Of a stretch of DNA of 64,000 bases, positions 12,307-22,425 are shown piece by piece. Location of the stretch: assembly GCA_907163345.1 (NCBI GenBank), contig CAJQUN010001202.1, forward strand, positions 28,049-92,048, written 5' to 3'. A program made the position numbers and the translations under genes. This stretch comes from Haberlea rhodopensis (Eukaryota > Streptophyta > Magnoliopsida > Lamiales > Gesneriaceae). The notes under the pieces were generated by a model, which was not told the origin of the DNA, did not search any database, and was given only the letters and a program-made list of their open reading frames with translations. The first letter of the stretch is position 1. Each line of letters opens with the position of its first letter.

Positions 12307-12571
12307 ATGAGTAACAGTAATGCAAAAGTTTTTACTCTACTATTGCAATTGGTGGTTCTCTCATTGCTTCTCTTGAACCATCAAGAAATTGCTTCTCTTG
12401 AACCATCAAGAAAATTATCCAAACGTTATGTGTCATGTTGCTTTGTTGTATTATTCACATGCTTCTTTTCTGTTACGTTGGGAAAATATTGGCTGCTCTT
12501 TTTTTCATTGTGAAGATGGAAGTGGAAAAGAAACCAACATGATTCACAAGCAGTGTTTTCTTGCTTGTTGA
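12307..12571 (+). CDS. Candidate small secreted peptide gene
   Basis: The ATG at 12307 opens a hydrophobic start (VFTLLLQLVVLSLLLL) typical of a signal peptide, followed by EIASLEPSRKLSK. Reading straight on gives 68 residues to 12513. A plausible intron (donor GT at 12425, pyrimidine-rich acceptor ending at 12515) instead gives 57 residues ending with a basic/Cys tail (HGSGKETNMIHKQCFLAC). A perfect 25-bp tandem duplication at about 12363-12412 lies inside the coding stretch. Because 25 is not a multiple of three, it changes the frame, so the gene may be broken or young. No known peptide motif (CLE, PSK, RGF, CEP) is seen. Weak call. Confidence 0.35.
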
Positions 12572-12735
12572 ATTCCATCTTTCTTTGTGTCATTGAGGAT
12601 GTGATTTCTAATGAACGTGCTTAAAGAGTGAAACTTGTAGTTTAGATCTGATCCGTCGTGGGTTTACATATTGCAGCCAGCGATTTTAACACCCTCAAAT
12701 TTTGTAGAGAAGAAAGTGAACAGAATACTTTAGGG

Positions 12736-12995
12736 GGGTGTATTCAATCTAGACTTTTATTGACTTTTAATGTCTTTTTTTAAAAGATAGATTTTTATGG
12801 AGTTGATAGATTTCTATTGACTTTTATAGAGTTTCATGGAGTTATATAGAGTCTTCTAAACGTTTTCAATAGATTTCTATTGACTTTTAATTACTTTTTT
12901 AAATGATAGACTTTTATGAAATTGATAGATTTTATTGACTTTTGTAGAATTCCACCGAATTATAAGTTCGTATAAATTCTATAGATTTTGTAGCT
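12736..12995. repeat. MITE-like repeat (GGGGTGTATTCAATC family)
   Basis: Starts ggggtgtattcaatctag and is filled with repeated phrases: gacttttattgactttta, gatagatttctattgac, and two further variants. The same vocabulary in opposite orientation occurs at 13.65-13.83 kb, so these may be two arms or two insertions. No coding capacity. Confidence 0.45.
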
Positions 12996-13640
12996 TATGA
13001 TTGATTCTTTGAACTAGTTGAATAACTCTATTGCATCTTCAGGATGATGACCTTGCCCAGTGAAGGATATTTATTTACATGTCCTCCCTGGAGAAGCACA
13101 TACACATAGCAATTTACGTGAATGGTCTTCTAGTGGACATCTGCGTCCAAAATTTTCAATAGAAAATTGATTGCTCATTTTTACACACTATTTGTATTGG
13201 TCTGTAATGTCCAGTATATTATACTTATATTATTTCTCCATTATCAAGTAACAAATGGAAACTCGTTTTTATTTAAAATCAATAATTTTGTCATATTTTT
13301 TTCAACTAATCAGTTTTAACATTATATTAGGTTCTCTCTCTGAAATTATTTATTGACATTTTTTGTTGTATTTATTGACAAAGAATTGAATAGATGTTAT
13401 CTCTCTGAAATTATTTATCTAAGTTGAATTTGCAGAGTCTTTGATTGATGGCTTTTTGTGATTTGATGAATTTGTTATTCAGGGTGGGGGAGGTGACTGT
13501 GTCAAGTAATGAGATAATTGGGTAATTAGGATTTAAAAGTCATTCCAAATCTTTTTTAGGAGTGGCGGAGAATTTATTTTTTAGAGGTGCACATAAGGCA
13601 TCAAAGTTTGTACCTAAAGATTTCTTCTGAAGTCATTAAA
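12996..13640. other. AT-rich spacer between related repeats
   Basis: Nothing coding recognised. A 'ctctctgaaattattta' phrase is repeated at about 13333 and 13399. Confidence 0.35.
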
Positions 13641-13830
13641 AGTGCATGACATTTTGGATACCTAAAGACTTTTATAGAGTTTTAGAAAGTCAAGTTTGAA
13701 TACCGTATGACTTTTAAAAACTCTACGAAAGCGTATTTTGAATGCCACTAGATTTCTATGGAGTATATAAAAATCTTGATTGAATATCTCTAGACTTTTA
13801 AACTCCATAAAAGTCAATAAATATGAGCTC
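13641..13830. repeat. MITE-like repeat, reverse arm of the family at 12.7 kb
   Basis: Contains 'cctaaagacttttatagag', 'aaaaactctac' and 'ctagacttttaaactccataaaagtcaata', the complementary wording of the block at 12736-12995. Consistent with an inverted copy of the same family. Confidence 0.4.
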
Positions 13831-13849
13831 ATTTCAGTCATTCTTGTCA

Positions 13850-14925
13850 ATACCTAAATATCTGAATGAAGTTAAGAAACAAATCAGGAAATGTATAAAT
13901 CATTAGAATTCGTTGTTTGAAATGCTTAATATTTTTTTACTCCAATTTGATTCCTACTCAACTCGGTATAAGAAAGCCCTTTACATCGATCGATATACCA
14001 GTCCACCTGCAAGGGTGCTGTTCTCTTCTTAAATTTCAGTCAACTGTCAAAGGCAGTTGTCATCTGGTGGATAGATAAACTGCCAAATATGTAAAATCTG
14101 TCAAGGCATAGAAATTAATTATCGTCTTAATTATTAGATATATCCCCTCGCATTTTGACATATACACCACGCCATTGCTGCCTCTTTGTTTTGCAATACT
14201 TGCATTCATTGGGATTTCACTTCAAAAACTCGACCACTGGGGCTTATTATGTTTTTTGCTCCTGCAGTTTTATTGGCTTTGCGTGCGTTCTAAGGAGGGG
14301 CTAATTCCTTGGTTTACTCTGATTCTGCAATTCTCCCCAGGTGAGGTGAAACTATTGTAAAGGTGGCAAATTTTCTCCAAGTGTCACCTGACCCAGATAG
14401 GTATTGTATCGACTTCTAGCATGGTTTTACTCTGCAAACTACAATTTAGTTAGTACTCAGGATGCTGTATTAGCACCACCAGCAATCCCCTCCCTGTCCT
14501 CTGCACCTTCTTATGGTTTCTGTATATCATTAGCTCATGTTAAGTTTCATTGTACCATGTTAAAAGTAGGTAAACAATTCGGTGCCGAAATTTATTACGT
14601 CTGGCAAATGTACGAAGTGTAGAAACTCTTCGTCTTGAAACTATGATTCCTAGGTAATTAGATATGTATACAGCTACGTTTGCTTTATCCGTTGTAGTGA
14701 TGTGAGCTGATTTATGCAATGTTTATATTGATGGTTAGCTCGTTGCATATGATCTTTTTTGCTACTGGAGTCACGATATGAGATTTGAATCTCCAATATC
14801 ATCAGAAGAAAAATGGCTTTGATGCAAGACACAACAGAGCTAGACATTTTCTTACTGGATGAGATCATAAGATTTAAAATTATATATTTCATAGGTAACA
14901 AAATAAGTTAACGACAATAATGGAG
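13850..14925. other. Intergenic, no gene seen
   Basis: Short open frames (for example 14175-14360 +, 14674-14901 -) show no recognisable domain, no splice logic and no start context. Probably non-coding. Confidence 0.4.
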
Positions 14926-15265
14926 CTAGTGGCGATTTATCTCAATATGGTATCGATAATAGAGGCATTTTACCCCTCCTTATGGTTTGTAAATAGGCAT
15001 TTTATCTCATGTGGTATCTTTAATAGACACTTTACCCCTCGTGGTTTGTAAAAAACAGTTTATCCCCATTTGGTTTGTAAAACATAGCATACATGGAGGG
15101 GTGTTTCGAACTATTCACAAACTACATGGGGTAAACTGCTTATTTTCACAAACCACGTGGGGTAAACTCCTATTTTCAAACCACATACGTAAACTGTCTT
15201 TTTTAAACCACATGGATATAAGCCGTATATTTGAAAATCGCAAAGGGGTTCGATGCCAATAACTC
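14926..15265. repeat. Self-complementary dispersed repeat, copy 1 of 3
   Basis: The block alternates 'ttaccccatgtggtttg'-like phrases in its first half with 'caaaccacatggggtaaac'-like phrases in its second half, so it can fold back on itself. Related blocks occur at about 23594-23805 and 38375-38640. All three end with 'atattTgaaaa..cac..gggttc.atgccaataac'-type text. No coding frame. The type is unknown: a fold-back or MITE-like repeat. Confidence 0.55.
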
Positions 15266-15317
15266 ACATTAATGAGTCCACACACATAAAGAGTCGACCA
15301 TATGTAATTCGCCAGGG

Positions 15318-15876
15318 TAACCTAAATTTAAAAATAATTTGACAAAATAACCTAAAATAAAAAATATTAACAAAATATTAACATCTCTCCGTTACCATCT
15401 CTAGTCGCGAACATATTTAAATTTTTCAACATAAAATTTATATAATTACATCGTCATCTTCCTTGTAATAATTGATGAGGTGAAAACACAGCATATGGTT
15501 CCATTTCAAACCAACAACGGAAGCAGCATCCTCGTAATGAGGCATTACTATAATTCTTGAAATTTATCTTTTTTTGAATTTGCTATTAAAAAAAATATTT
15601 AAGTAAAATCTGAAAAATATGGGCGTGGTTTTGACAATTTCTTATTATATTTTTTTTATTTTATATTTGTTTTAAAAAAAATAAAATAAAATAAAATGGT
15701 TGGAACACGTCACCTAACACGTCACCTTGGTTGGCGTGTTCAACTTTTAAGGCTGGACACGCCAAATAGGTTGGCGTCTTTATTAGAAGACGTCAATCCA
15801 GTTGGCATTTTGAGTCAGTTTGTTAATTTTTTTTTATTTTAGGTTATTTTTTCAAATTATTTTTAAATTTAGGTTA
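15318..15876. mobile_element. 560-bp TIR element related to the PMD transposon
   Basis: Left 15318-15371 and right 15822-15876 are near-perfect inverted repeats of about 53 bp (taacctaaatttaaaaataa, then an ataacctaaaataaaaaa block, read inward on opposite strands). The interior is non-coding but holds three GTTGGCG/CGCCAA palindromic pieces at about 15716-15810. The right end matches, in order, the terminus at 22345-22406 beyond the PMD gene, and the palindromes match the array at 20.76-21.07 kb. It therefore looks like a deletion derivative (MITE) of the PMD-carrying element. Confidence 0.6.
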
Positions 15877-16340
15877 TAATATTAAAAAAACCCTAATTCC
15901 CCACCCCCAGACACCTAATATCACAGTCAATTCATTCATGGAATAAAGCTGTGATGCCTCATTTTCTTGACAGAGAATAGATGAAAGATTTAGTGGTGGC
16001 CCTAAATGTTAAAGAATAAATAATAAATTGTCTAATTTTTCTAAAAGATTGGGATTTTAGATGAGATGTCAATTCAACATGGTTTCATTCCCACTTGCTT
16101 ACGCCGAGGTCCTGAGTTCTAAACTAATAAACAACACTTCTACCCAAATGAAATATCCATTTGATAGGCCTCCAAAAAAATGAGCAAACCAGCCTACACG
16201 TAGGAGAGATTATTAGGAATAAATAATAAATTGTTCAGTCTCATTAAAAGCTCGAGCTTTTAATGAGACGGCAACTCACACCAAACCTCATGAAACCAAA
16301 CTCATTGTTCTTGTTCATGCTGCTTAGTGTATTCCTATTC
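15877..16340. other. Intergenic, no gene seen
   Basis: AT-rich spacer. A 14-bp palindromic phrase (aaaagctcgagctttt) is present at about 16246-16261. No supported gene. Confidence 0.35.
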
Positions 16341-16349
16341 CTGAACGGA

Positions 16350-16640
16350 ATATCAACAAACCAAAATGCAGCAAGTTTCTAGGAACCAAATTATTCTTCT
16401 GAACATCCTTTCCTTTCATCAAATCCTCCAGCAGCACCAGCTCCTGGCCTTCAACGTATCCCACAACCTCCAAATCAAATTGTTTCCCTAAAACTTTCCA
16501 TAACCTCTTCCACGTGAAAACCTTCGCCGTTGTGGCAATTGAATGCTTGGTTTTGCCCCTTATGATCTGTTGCGGTCCACACGAAATGCTCAGCTAATAA
16601 ATCAACATCCACATTATCTTCTTCAGAGTTCCATTTTTCT
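16350..16640 (-). pseudogene. PRISE (progesterone 5beta-reductase/iridoid synthase-like) fragment
   Basis: On the minus strand, two frames in succession read DVDLLAEHFVWTATDHKGQN, AFNCHNGE, then VFTWKRLWKVLGKQFDLEVV, VGYVEGQELVLLEDLMK and NNLVPRNLLHFG. This is the order of the C-terminal half of the PRISE short-chain reductase family (the LAEQ.IWAA, AFNC.NGDVFTWK.LW and C-terminal lid regions). One extra base near 16521-16525 breaks the frame between the two blocks, and no upstream Rossmann-fold part (NADPH site) is seen nearby. It is a truncated, frameshifted relic and not a working enzyme. Family identity is well supported; which member is unknown. Confidence 0.6.
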
Positions 16641-17249
16641 CATTTATTCTATTATGTCATTAGAGTCAGATGAATGTGGTGTGTAACTTCATAAGCTATA
16701 TCATTATTTTCGCGTAAGATTTACTACCTTCAACATCCTGATCTGATTAAGTCTGCCAATTATCTTATTTAATTTATCTTATACTTCAACTATATAAGCA
16801 AAAAGTTCAACTACATAAAGCAGATACACAAATGTATAACAAGAGAGATTATCAAAAGAAGTTTTGCAACATTTTTTAGCTTCATTTGACGTAGTATTTG
16901 TTTAGCCTCAGGTTTCTGGAAAAGGATCAGTTTTAAATGGTTTTCATTGTATTTGACATTTTTCGAAATCATTAAAAGATACATACGTAAATAATAATTA
17001 AAAAAAAACCCTCATCGAAGCAGTCAAACTCCCACAAAGATGCCTCTTGTCCCATATGGGTGGATCTTGGTTGCATGAGTATGAAGTTCACAAACTCAGA
17101 ACTAAATTACTCAGTGAGAAAATATTGTATACTTATTTACACAATGATTCCTCACTAAATACGTATGTTAATTATTATTATTAGTTTAATAGAATATATA
17201 CTTCTAATCAACTACAATTGGCTATTAAAGTATGTTTAATAGGAACAAG
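16641..17249. other. Intergenic, no gene seen
   Basis: AT-rich, with no coding frame recognised. Confidence 0.35.
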
Positions 17250-18125
17250 AGACTATCACAACAACAACTAAGTCTTTAATCCCAATGAATTGTGGTAGGC
17301 TACATGAACAATATAGATGATCAAGTCGAGTCGGACACATGCATCAGTCTTCTCCAAACACTTCTATCGGTCAACATATCTCTGTAATCCCCTTGCACTC
17401 CATGTCTCTGGTATAACTTCGAGACATGTCTTCGGTCGTCACCTCGCTCTCGTGAACTGGCCGAAATTCATGGACTCCACTCGATGCACAGGTGCATTGC
17501 TGGGCCTACGTCGAACATGACCAAACCAACGTAAGCGGCTTTCTTGCATCTTGTTTTCTATACAAGCTATACCTACTTCAACTCGAATATCTTCGTTCCT
17601 TATTTTATTTCTTCTGGTCTTACCGCACATGCAACGAAGCATATGCATCTCTGCCACACTCATCTTTTGGATGTGATTCATCTTGGGTGCCCAGCATTCC
17701 GTCTCATACAACATTGTGGGTCGAACGGCGGTTCTATAAAACTTTCCCTTCAATTTCAGCGGGATATTACGATCGCATAGAACTTCGGTGGTGTTTCTCC
17801 ATTTCAACCAGCCAGCCTGAATCATTTGGTTAATGTCACTGTCAATCTCTCCATCCTTTTGGATAACTGAACCTAGTTATCGAAACTTGCTGCTCATCGA
17901 TACCTCTTGACCACCGAGTGCTACAACACCGGAATTCCCAAAGCCACGACAACTAAATCTGCACTCCATATATTCTATTTTATATCTAATTAATCTAAAA
18001 CCTTGATTCCAACAGCTCTCTCCATAACTCCAAATAGGCATTTACCACTGTCGTTGTCTCGTCGATTAACACAATATCGTCAGGAAAAAGTATGTTCCAA
18101 GGTAATTCAGTTTGTATGTCTACCA
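17250..18125 (-). mobile_element. 5'-truncated RTE-type LINE
   Basis: The minus strand encodes the C-terminal part of an RTE-clade reverse transcriptase. It runs from IQTELPWNILFPDDIVLIDE (17995-18125 region), through LGSVIQKDGEIDSDINQMIQ in another frame, to a long frame at 17439-17825 with KFYRTAVRPTMLYETECWAP and RWFGHVRRRP. The catalytic box reads FPDD rather than the usual FADD. Several frameshifts and stops separate the blocks. The 3' end is at about 17255-17270 with a short (GTT)n-like tail, as RTE elements have. The upstream end stops abruptly against the PMD coding tail, as expected for 5' truncation on insertion. Confidence 0.7.
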
Positions 18126-20443
18126 CAACGACGAGGATGTTCCCGTCTCTCACCTCGTCCTTCCTGAATGGCCTGGACATCCTGCACTACAGGTACATCG
18201 TCCAGCTGGACATCGGGCGACAAATTAAGGAACACAATCGGTGACACGTCAAATTGTTGAGACATCGATGTATATATTTCAGGGAATCTAATATTAACAT
18301 CTGTGCTGGAATGTTCTTGTGTGTACATGGATTGATAAGGCGTGAAAGACATTTGATCATACGACTGATGCGGTGGTTGATGAATATAACAATCTCCATA
18401 CATGTCGCCGGCATATGACGAAGATGGATCTAACATATATGTCGGGACATAGCTTGATGAACCAGCATGTCCCTCACTCGCATGCATCAGTTGTACTTGT
18501 TCTTTCTCACTCGCATGCATCGGCTGTACTTGTTCTTCCTCACTAGCATGTCCTCTTCGTATGGCGGAAAGTTTCTATCTCGTCGTTCTTGCGTGACATG
18601 CATCACATGTTGTATTACATTTCTGACATCACTAAATGCATCCACATACGCCCCAATGGATTGTTCCTCAGCGATATTATGGTCGCATGTAATAGTTAAT
18701 TGTGCCAACTCAATCTGAAATGAGTGAACAATTTTTATCAAGTTGTTAAATCTAAACACAATTTTCAAATATATAATAGATACATAATAAATCAACATAC
18801 CACAAGTTGCCATGCGGGGCCATCTCCATGTTGATATCCTGTCTCCACAAATTGTCGTTGATGGCCAATGAATCTATGTGTTACTCGTCCATACCAGTAA
18901 TTGTACCCGACTATTACATCTTGTTCAGCTGAATCATATCGCGGTCTGTCCACGGTATGAGCATGTGCATTAACCCATATATAACCCATATAGTCATGTA
19001 CCGCCTATGGTGCGCAGACCAATCATTATTTGTTTTGCCCCTTCGGTTAAGTGCATATAATTTATCATCCCCTAACCGTGGGTCTGGTGGGATGTTTTGT
19101 ACCATGCCGAATTGACGAAAAACCCGCTCAGGACGATGCATCTCAACTATGTCATAGAAAGTTAGTGGGCCACTGTATGTCCATAACTCAGACGCAATCC
19201 TTCGATAGTCATCAGGGCACGACTGCCAATTAAACTACAAATATAGTATTACATTAAAATAATGTACAAAGACTATAATATTTTATACATGAACATAATA
19301 AACAAAATAACTTGGCTTAATGGCTGCTGGTCAAGGATGTCCCTAATAATTCGTACAGAATGTGTACCACTTTCTGTAAATCTTAATTTACATGCCCACC
19401 TGTGTAATCATAATCATCATCAGAAAACATAAATTATATAACAAGTAATTAAATATAATATTATACATTGCAACATAATTTGTAATACACCACATTGCAC
19501 CATATGGAGCAGCAGGTAAATAATTGTCCTCTTCGATTGGTATTGACCCAATATCAATTCTTGAGCGTTCTAGTTGAGGAGCTAAACTTTGGAGCCGTGA
19601 CCATGCACAAATCTAAAATATTAACATGAATAATATAAATAAAATATGCAATAAATATTTTTTCAGTATTTTAAAATAAATGTAACGATTACCTGTACGA
19701 GTAGTAATGCACCACATATTACTTTTTTCCTCTCTGCTGAAGTGCACAACTCACAATATAAGAATGTCAGCACAGCACTACCCCAGCTAAAAGTACCAAC
19801 AGAACTGATATCTTCTAATTTCTGTATGTACAATAATTTTACAGTATTGCCCAAGCTATCAGAGCACATAATTCCACCTATCATTAATAATGCACAACCC
19901 CGTGCATATTTAACAACCTCATCCGACGTACTATGTAAATTCAGAGGATTATTCATTAAATGATTATTCAACGCGGACATTAACAAACATGCACCTATAA
20001 AGTGACTCGTATCTAGTGTAAATCCCAAATGACGATCACAATATTCTTGACATTCGGGTGTTGTCCTATCATAATCGGTGTCTGACACTGCAAGACCATT
20101 TATTTGCAGACCCCAAATAACTGCAATATCTTGTAGTGTGATAGTCGCCCCTCCAGATCTAAGATGGAATGCGTGTGTCTCACAACGTCATCTCTCTACT
20201 AACGCCGTGATTAGATGAGGGTCAAGCGTAATATTATTACACATATACACCATAAAACCCAAACTCATTTAACATACTTATAACACGTATGTCTAATGGG
20301 CAAAGATCCCAAAAATAGCCACCCGGATATCTCACACGCAAGGGGCGATCAATATCACCTGCCCATACATCTTCAGAACGATGACATAACTGTAATGACA
20401 ACATATGATCGTCAATCGGGCCTGGTACAGTCATCGGATCCAT
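18126..20443 (-). pseudogene. Transposon-type plant mobile domain (PMD/MAIN-like) gene, decayed
   Basis: Starting at the ATG at 20443 (MDPMTVPGPIDDHML), the minus strand reads a PMD protein: HLRSGGATITLQDIAVIWGL (the TLQD hallmark) at about 20100-20180, a long frame at 19663-20088, then further blocks after apparent introns (ICAWSRLQSLAPQLERSRI; KLRFTESGTHSV; RPERVFRQFGMVQNIPPDP near 19090-19140; YGRVTHRFIGHQ near 18850). A variable tail at 18107-18520 runs into the LINE. A frameshift near 20240 and an in-frame TGA near 20187 show it is not intact. PMD proteins occur both in transposons and as the host genes MAIN/MAIL; the palindromic array and terminus on its 5' side support the transposon form. 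Confidence 0.7.
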
Positions 20444-20755
20444 CCTATAATATGAAACAAAAAATATATTAGTACATATAGACAACATAAAGTAAACAAA
20501 ATAATTTAAAACTGACAAAACATGACGAAGCCCAGTAGCCACCAACCACCACCGACAGCCACCGGCGGCAGAAACAAAAAAAACGGCGTCTGGATTTCAG
20601 TCGTTACCATTATCTATTATTACCTCTAAATTTTAAAAATATGATGGGGTGAGCAATTTTCCTTGAAGCAAAATGAAAAATATAATGCTTGTTGATGGGA
20701 GAAATGGAGGTGCTGGCCGAGGAAGAAGAAGAGATGGTGGTTGGACTTACAACAC

Positions 20756-21070
20756 AAATTCATGCCAACTGGGTTGGCGTGACTATTAATTGGTCACGCC
20801 AACCTGGTTGGCGTTTTGGCGTGACTAATGAAAATCAATGTCACGCCAACTGAGTTGGCGTGACTATTATTTTTCAGATGGTCACACCAACTCGGTTGGC
20901 GTGACCATTATTTTTCACATGGGTCACGCCAACCGGGTTGGCGTGACCATTATTTTTCAGATGGTCACGCCAACCAAGTTGGCAGGACCATTATTTTACA
21001 TTGGTTACGCCAACTCATTTGGTGTGTCCTATTTTAAATGTATTACACGCCAACCCAGTTGGCGACTAAG
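20756..21070. repeat. Array of palindromic GCCAAC/GTTGGC units
   Basis: Eight tandem units with a period of about 40 bp. Each holds an inverted repeat whose left arm is TCACGCCAAC and right arm GTTGGCGTGA, separated by three or four variable bases, followed by an AT-rich spacer (ccattatttttcagatgg). The arms are conserved while the loop varies between units (tgg, ctg, tga, tcg, cgg, caa, tca, cca). It lies just upstream of the PMD gene and inside the same element. Each unit could form a hairpin or be a transposase/host-protein binding site. Confidence 0.8.
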
Positions 21071-21254
21071 GTCACTTGTGTTGAGCCTTAAACACATTGT
21101 TGAGTTTAATGCTTAATTTATCTTCGGATTATTTATGAGTTTTGATGATCAACAAAACTTGCATTTGTTATACTAATGTGTCTACTTAGTGTACATGTTT
21201 AGATGGTTTTAAAGTGGATTGTTTAAAGGAAACCAAAATATGCAAGGACTGGGC

Positions 21255-21595
21255 GGATCGCCATAGGCGATGGTGATCATCGCCCCAGGCGATGGCAGCC
21301 AAGGGAGACATCGCCACGCACATCGATTGAAGCGACGCCAAGGATCGTGCGCATGGAGAGATCGCATGAGGCGATGGTTAGATCGCCTGAGGCGATGCAT
21401 GGTTCGTTTGGCGATGGAGAGTTCGTTTGAGGCGATGAAAGTTTATGATCATTTAAGGCTACGACATTATTTTTGGGTGACGATCGCCTGAGGCGATCAG
21501 CACTTCGCCTGAGGCGATCTGTGCAAGATTTCGACCGTTGGTGCGCGCGATGGTGATCACTCGAGGCTATGTCCGAGGCGATCTTGGAGTGATTC
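21255..21595. repeat. Cluster of ATCGCC..GGCGAT palindromes in the LTR
   Basis: At least six imperfect inverted repeats of the type gatcgcctgaggcgat occur within about 340 bp. They are GC-rich islands inside the LTR upstream of its TATA box, a position suited to enhancer or silencing elements, though no function is shown. Confidence 0.6.
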
Positions 21596-21904
21596 AAGCC
21601 TTAAGTGTATCAACGGCTAGTAGGAGCCTTGGGGGCCTTCTATACTATAAATATGGATGTTTTGGATCATTTTGAAGACAAGAAACAAGAGTATAAACTA
21701 CAAGAAAGTTGTGTTCAATCAAAATCATTCTAGCATTGCAAACTTCATACATTTGTGTTGTATTGGAGTTTGTAATTTATTTCTTGTGTGAGAGCTTTTG
21801 ATTCTTCGTGTTGTTATACCGTGAATGTGTTATTTGATTTATTGTAAGGTCCTCCAACACCGACGCAAGTTGAAAATTGTATAAGACATCAACAAGTGAA
21901 GTTG

Positions 21905-22070
21905 GTGCAAGGGTGTGGCTATCCTTGGAGCCCTTAAGGCCAAGAAGACTCATGAAGAGTGTGTGTGACTTGGGAAGAGTTTGTGTGTGGCTATACTTGG
22001 AGCCCTTAAGGCCAAGAAGACTCGTGAAGAGTGTGTTGTGGCTAACTTGAAGCCCTTAAGGCCAAGATCA
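21905..22070 (+). repeat. Tandem repeat in the LTR R/U5 region
   Basis: Three imperfect units share gtggcta, ttgga(g)gcccttaaggccaag and agactc.tgaagagtgtg. Part of the solo LTR. Confidence 0.6.
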
Positions 22071-22335
22071 AAGTTGTTCTAGTGGAACCTCGGTTGGACG
22101 TTTTCTAGCCGGGAAGAGGAGACGTGGGTGATTCATCGCCGAACTTCTATAACAAATATTTGTGTCGTTTATCGCTTTATTTACTTTACGCATTTATTTA
22201 TTACTTCTTATTATTTATTGTTCGATTGACTTGAAGTCTTCCGCAGCGCAAACTCGACTATTTGCAAATTCATTTTAAAATGCTAAAGTAGTCAAAGAAC
22301 CTCATTCACCCCCCCTCTTCGGTTCCAACAACTTG

Positions 22336-22406
22336 TATAATTAGCTATATTTTGGGTTATTTTGATAATTATTTATTTATTAGAGGTTATTTAATTAAAA
22401 AACCCC
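22336..22406. repeat. Outer terminus of the PMD element
   Basis: The text after the target duplication (tttgggttattttgataatt ... aggttatttaattaaaaaac) aligns in order with the right terminal repeat of the 560-bp element at 15822-15893. This marks the likely 5' boundary of the PMD transposon near 22406. Confidence 0.5.
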
Positions 22407-22425
22407 ATGTTTCAATAGATTACTG

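Larger units (their letters stand above)
21079..22330 (+). mobile_element. Solo LTR with perfect 5-bp target duplication
   Basis: Starts TGTTGAGCC and ends GGTTCCAACA, flanked on both sides by ACTTG (21074-21078 and 22331-22335). The structure fits an LTR: an upstream part with clustered ATCGCC/GGCGAT palindromes (21255-21590), TATAAATA at about 21647, tandem 'cccttaaggccaaga' units (21905-22070) and a C-rich end (cattcaccccccctcttcgg). No internal coding sequence or second LTR is present, so it arose by LTR-LTR recombination. It is inserted inside the PMD element, between its palindrome array and its terminus. Confidence 0.75.

Noticed and set aside
14175..14622. Two hydrophobic or mixed plus-strand frames
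   Set aside because: No recognisable domain, no linked exon and no promoter signal.
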